DNA from: Sinorhizobium meliloti 4H41
GTDB lineage: Bacteria > Pseudomonadota > Alphaproteobacteria > Rhizobiales > Rhizobiaceae
Assembly (NCBI RefSeq): GCF_000375585.1
Contig: NZ_AQWP01000001.1
Span: forward strand, 1,192,788-1,256,787
DNA length: 64,000 nt
Direction of reading: 5' to 3'
Every line of letters starts with the position of its first letter. Positions within the stretch are counted from its first letter, which is position 1. This document shows positions 61,616 to 64,000 of the stretch, one piece after another. The notes under the pieces are model-generated. The model ran no database searches. It was not told the DNA's origin and saw nothing but the letters and a program-made list of their open reading frames with translations. The position numbers and the translations under genes are program-made.

Positions 61616-62908
61616 CTATTGCCGGCGCCGCCCCTTGCCGAACGTATAGCCGGTCTCGACGCTCGTCCTGCCGAACTTGTCGCGCAGCTTGTTGATCGCG
61701 TCCTCGGCGGCGGCACGCCGGGATGCCTGCGGATCGACAAGATCCGGCGGATCGGCGAGGTCGGGATCGACCAGATCGCTGACGCCGATCCCGATCAGCC
61801 GGTATTTCGTGCCGTCGACCTCCTTCTCGAGCAGCTGCAGGCCGGTGCGGAAGATGCGGTCGGCAAGGCGGGTGGGGCTTTCCAGCCTGCGGTTGCGCGT
61901 GCGGGTCTTGAAGTCCGCGGTCTTGAGCTTCAGCACCACCGTCTGTCCGGCGAGGTCGGATTTTCGCAAGCGGAATGCCACTTGTTCGCTGAGGCCCCTC
62001 AGATGCGTTACGAGGTCTTCCTGGCGTGCCAGGTCGTCGTTGAAGGTTGTCTCGGAGGAGACGCTCTTCGCTTCGCCTTCGATCTCCACGGATCTTTCGT
62101 CCAGGCCGCGCGAGAGCCTGTAGAGCCGCCGGCCCATCGTGCCGTAGCGGCGCATGAGGTCCGCCTCTTCCATCGTCTGGAGCTGCCCGATCGCGCGGAT
62201 TCCGTCTCTTTCGAGCGTGGCGGCGAAGGCCTTGCCGACGCCCCAGATGAGAGTAACGGGTTTGGCCTTCAGGAAGTCGATGGCTTCGGCCTGGCCGATG
62301 ACCGAAAAGCCGCGCGGCTTCTGAAGGTCCGAGGCGACCTTGGCCAGGAATTTGCAGTAGGAGAGCCCGACGGAGACGGTGATGCCGATTTCCTGCTCCA
62401 CACGCCTGGCGAAGCGGGCAAGCGTTCGGGCGGGCGGATCGTGATGAAGCCGCTCGGTGCCGCTCAGATCGAGAAAGGCCTCATCTATCGACAGCGGCTG
62501 CACGAGAGGCGTCAGCTCCTGCATCATCGCTCTGACCTCCCGCCCGACGCGCACATATTTCTCCATGTCGGGCCTGATCACCACGGCCTGCGGACAGGCT
62601 TCGAGGGCCTTGAACATAGGCATGGCGGAGCGCACGCCGTTGATGCGGGCAATGTAGCAGGCCGTGGAGACGACGCCACGCTTACCGCCGCCGATGATCA
62701 CGGGCTTGTCGGCGAGCTCCGGATTGTCGCGCTTCTCGACCGAGGCATAGAAGGCATCGCAGTCGATGTGCGCCAGGGTCAGCCGGTAGAGTTCGGGGTG
62801 CCGGAGGAGCCGCGGACTGCCGCAGGCGAGGCACCGCGGTGCCTGGGCGGCTTGCTCCTTGAGGCAATCACGGCAGAAGCCGGAGGGTGGGGCGGCGCTG
62901 TCGATCAT
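61616..62908 (-). CDS. dinB: DNA polymerase IV with N-terminal zinc-ribbon-like extension
   Basis: A 430-residue Y-family translesion polymerase. Catalytic residues are Asp49 and Asp51 ([12 protein letters not shown]) and Asp142-Glu143 ([10 protein letters not shown]); [19 protein letters not shown] and the helix-hairpin-helix [12 protein letters not shown] follow. Residues 12-29 carry Cys12, Cys15, Cys26 and Cys29 in a CxxC-x10-CxxC layout not found in E. coli DinB, perhaps a zinc site. A LexA box at 62914-62928 lies just upstream of the start, indicating SOS control. Confidence 0.94.
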   Translation of the reverse strand: MIDSAAPPSGFCRDCLKEQAAQAPRCLACGSPRLLRHPELYRLTLAHIDCDAFYASVEKRDNPELADKPVIIGGGKRGVVSTACYIARINGVRSAMPMFKALEACPQAVVIRPDMEKYVRVGREVRAMMQELTPLVQPLSIDEAFLDLSGTERLHHDPPARTLARFARRVEQEIGITVSVGLSYCKFLAKVASDLQKPRGFSVIGQAEAIDFLKAKPVTLIWGVGKAFAATLERDGIRAIGQLQTMEEADLMRRYGTMGRRLYRLSRGLDERSVEIEGEAKSVSSETTFNDDLARQEDLVTHLRGLSEQVAFRLRKSDLAGQTVVLKLKTADFKTRTRNRRLESPTRLADRIFRTGLQLLEKEVDGTKYRLIGIGVSDLVDPDLADPPDLVDPQASRRAAAEDAINKLRDKFGRTSVETGYTFGKGRRRQ

Positions 62909-62913
62909 ATCCG

Positions 62914-62928
62914 GAACAAATGTTGAAC
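62914..62928 (-). promoter_or_regulatory. LexA box of dinB
   Basis: GAAC-AAATGTT-GAAC, equal to GTTC-N7-GTTC on the dinB strand, the alphaproteobacterial LexA site. It begins 5 bp before the dinB start codon, so bound LexA would cover the start region and any -10. It corroborates the boxes at 56012. Confidence 0.7.
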
Positions 62929-63114
62929 GCGGCGACTTTACGCTCTACGCTGCTGAGTCTCAAGGCGGCGGCTGGAGGCTGTTTTGGATATCGCAGTTAA
63001 ATTTGAGACGGTGCCGGCCGATCGCCGGCCGGACTTCGGGATGCCCTTTAGTCGGCACGGTGCACTCGGCACCGGGCGGTGCACCGCGCTGCGCACGCCG
63101 CGTGCCGGCAGCAT

Positions 63115-63387
63115 TCAGCCTTCCTCGAAATCGCGCGGGCCGGAGAGGGCATGGTGCGCCCGGACGACCTCGTCCGGCGAGGTTTGCGTTTCGTTGCAGA
63201 AGGCCATCAGCGTCGGCTCGTGCTCCATCAGGAACGCAACGATGCCCCCCATGAAGCCCGGCTCGCCGACGGCGCCGCGCAGGGAGGCAGGGTCGGTGCC
63301 GGTGAGCGCCAGAAAGCGCGACATCAGCTCAGGCTCGTTCGCGAGCCAGGTCAGGATGGCGATCGCCGTATCCTCAGCGTTCTTCAT
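63115..63387 (-). CDS. DUF3572 family protein
   Basis: A 90-residue, mainly helical, soluble protein with an acidic composition. AEDTAIAILTWLANEPELMSRFLALTG followed by VAFLMEHEPTLMAFCNETQ matches DUF3572, found in alphaproteobacteria near divK and dinB. Function is unknown. I start at 63387, where GAGAGCGG precedes the ATG; an upstream ATG at 63420 is in frame. Confidence 0.8.
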   Translation of the reverse strand: MKNAEDTAIAILTWLANEPELMSRFLALTGTDPASLRGAVGEPGFMGGIVAFLMEHEPTLMAFCNETQTSPDEVVRAHHALSGPRDFEEG

Positions 63388-63543
63388 GATATCCGCTCTC
63401 TTCTCGTTTGCCGGCCGCAATTACCTATTTTTCAACCAAATCGCGCTAGCCTGGCGATCGACGAAAAGGGTCGAGTCGCCGTTGTTGCAACTTAAATCTC
63501 TCCCGGAGACTTGCAAGGCGGCGGCAGACAGCAAGGGATCGAC

Positions 63544-63915
63544 ATGCCCAAACAGGTGATGATTGTTGAGGATAACGAGCTGAATATGAAGCTCTTCCGC
63601 GACCTGATTGAGGCTTCGGGCTACGCGACGATCCAGACGCGCAACGGCATGGAAGCTCTCGAACTCGCGCGCAAGCACCGTCCCGACCTGATTCTGATGG
63701 ACATCCAGCTGCCGGAGGTTTCCGGCCTCGAGGTCACGAAATGGCTCAAGGAAGACGATGAGCTTCACGTGATTCCGGTCATCGCCGTAACCGCTTTTGC
63801 CATGAAGGGCGACGAGGAGCGCATCCGCCAAGGGGGATGCGAGGCCTATGTCTCCAAGCCGATTTCCGTACCAAAATTCATTGAGACCATCAAAACATAT
63901 CTGGGCGATGCCTGA
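63544..63915 (+). CDS. divK: single-domain response regulator DivK
   Basis: A 123-residue receiver domain without an output domain. Acidic pocket residues Glu9-Asp10 (IVEDN), phospho-acceptor Asp53 ([11 protein letters not shown]), Thr in AVTAFA and Lys in VSKPISV are all in place. In Caulobacter and rhizobia DivK relays PleC/DivJ (CbrA) signals to DivL/CckA and so controls CtrA and the cell cycle. pleD follows 17 bp downstream, the conserved order. Confidence 0.95.
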   Translation: MPKQVMIVEDNELNMKLFRDLIEASGYATIQTRNGMEALELARKHRPDLILMDIQLPEVSGLEVTKWLKEDDELHVIPVIAVTAFAMKGDEERIRQGGCEAYVSKPISVPKFIETIKTYLGDA

Positions 63916-63932
63916 CTGCCGGAAAGATCGAT

Positions 63933-64000
63933 ATGACTGCGCGCATCCTCGTCGTTGATGACGTACCAGCCAATGTGAAGCTCCTGGAAGCGCGGCTGGT
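63933..64000 (+). CDS. pleD: PleD response regulator/diguanylate cyclase, 5' end only
   Basis: Only the first 22 codons lie in the window. MTARILVVDDVPANVKLLEARL is the start of a receiver domain with the acidic pair Asp9-Asp10, and it matches PleD, whose gene normally follows divK. The GGDEF part is outside the window. Confidence 0.88.
   Translation, partial: MTARILVVDDVPANVKLLEARL

Overview
The window looks like a chromosomal segment of a rhizobial alphaproteobacterium, most likely Sinorhizobium/Ensifer. The evidence is high-GC coding sequence, gene order I recognise from that group (argC-speB-rpsI-rplM; clpP-clpX-lon-hupB; a 14-gene nuo operon followed by birA, RNase J and mce; proS-lolC-lolD; divK-pleD), alphaproteobacterial LexA boxes of the GTTC-N7-GTTC type, and RIME-like palindromic intergenic repeats. 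It is almost entirely core genome; the main accessory block is at 48.7-51.7 kb.

Layout. 0-6.7 kb: a truncated phosphoesterase, heme A synthase, arginine and polyamine genes (argC, speB), the rplM-rpsI ribosomal operon with a clear promoter, a hot-dog thioesterase and an enoyl-CoA hydratase homologue that lacks both usual catalytic glutamates. 6.7-13.8 kb: a DMT permease, a CoA-binding protein, metY, a cupin, a cytochrome P450, and an EEP-family hydrolase next to a two-HKD phospholipase D. 14-19.7 kb: the proteostasis block clpP-clpX-lon-hupB, with candidate heat-shock promoters before clpP and lon. 19.9-28.2 kb: a secreted phytase/esterase-like protein, a MarR regulator, an SbcCD-like pair (YhaO/YhaN type) and a cupin. 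28.2-29.2 kb: a RIME-like repeat, tRNA-Val and two identical tRNA-Asp genes.

29.5-45.3 kb holds all 14 complex I genes (nuoA-N), interrupted by a small secreted protein (after nuoD), a helix-hairpin-helix protein (after nuoF) and a two-hairpin repeat (before nuoG). The transcription unit probably continues into birA, RNase J, methylmalonyl-CoA epimerase and a DUF1467 protein. 48.7-51.7 kb is a compact set of exported Cys- or Met/His-rich proteins, a DUF411 protein and a cytochrome c; it resembles the accessory part of a copper-resistance locus but has no pump or multicopper oxidase in view. It is followed by about 740 bp of AT-richer non-coding DNA before proS.

The most interesting signal is at 56.0-56.15 kb, between lolD and dnaE: a 28-codon membrane-protein gene too short for ordinary gene calling, with a strong ribosome binding site, preceded by three GAAC half-sites spaced exactly 11 bp apart, i.e. 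two overlapping LexA boxes. The same box type precedes dinB at the right end of the window, supporting the reading. Size, topology and inferred SOS control recall SidA, the SOS-induced division inhibitor of Caulobacter, so this may be a rhizobial damage-checkpoint micropeptide. The right end carries dnaE, a long mosaic of palindromic repeats, an L,D-transpeptidase, dinB, a DUF3572 protein, divK and the start of pleD.
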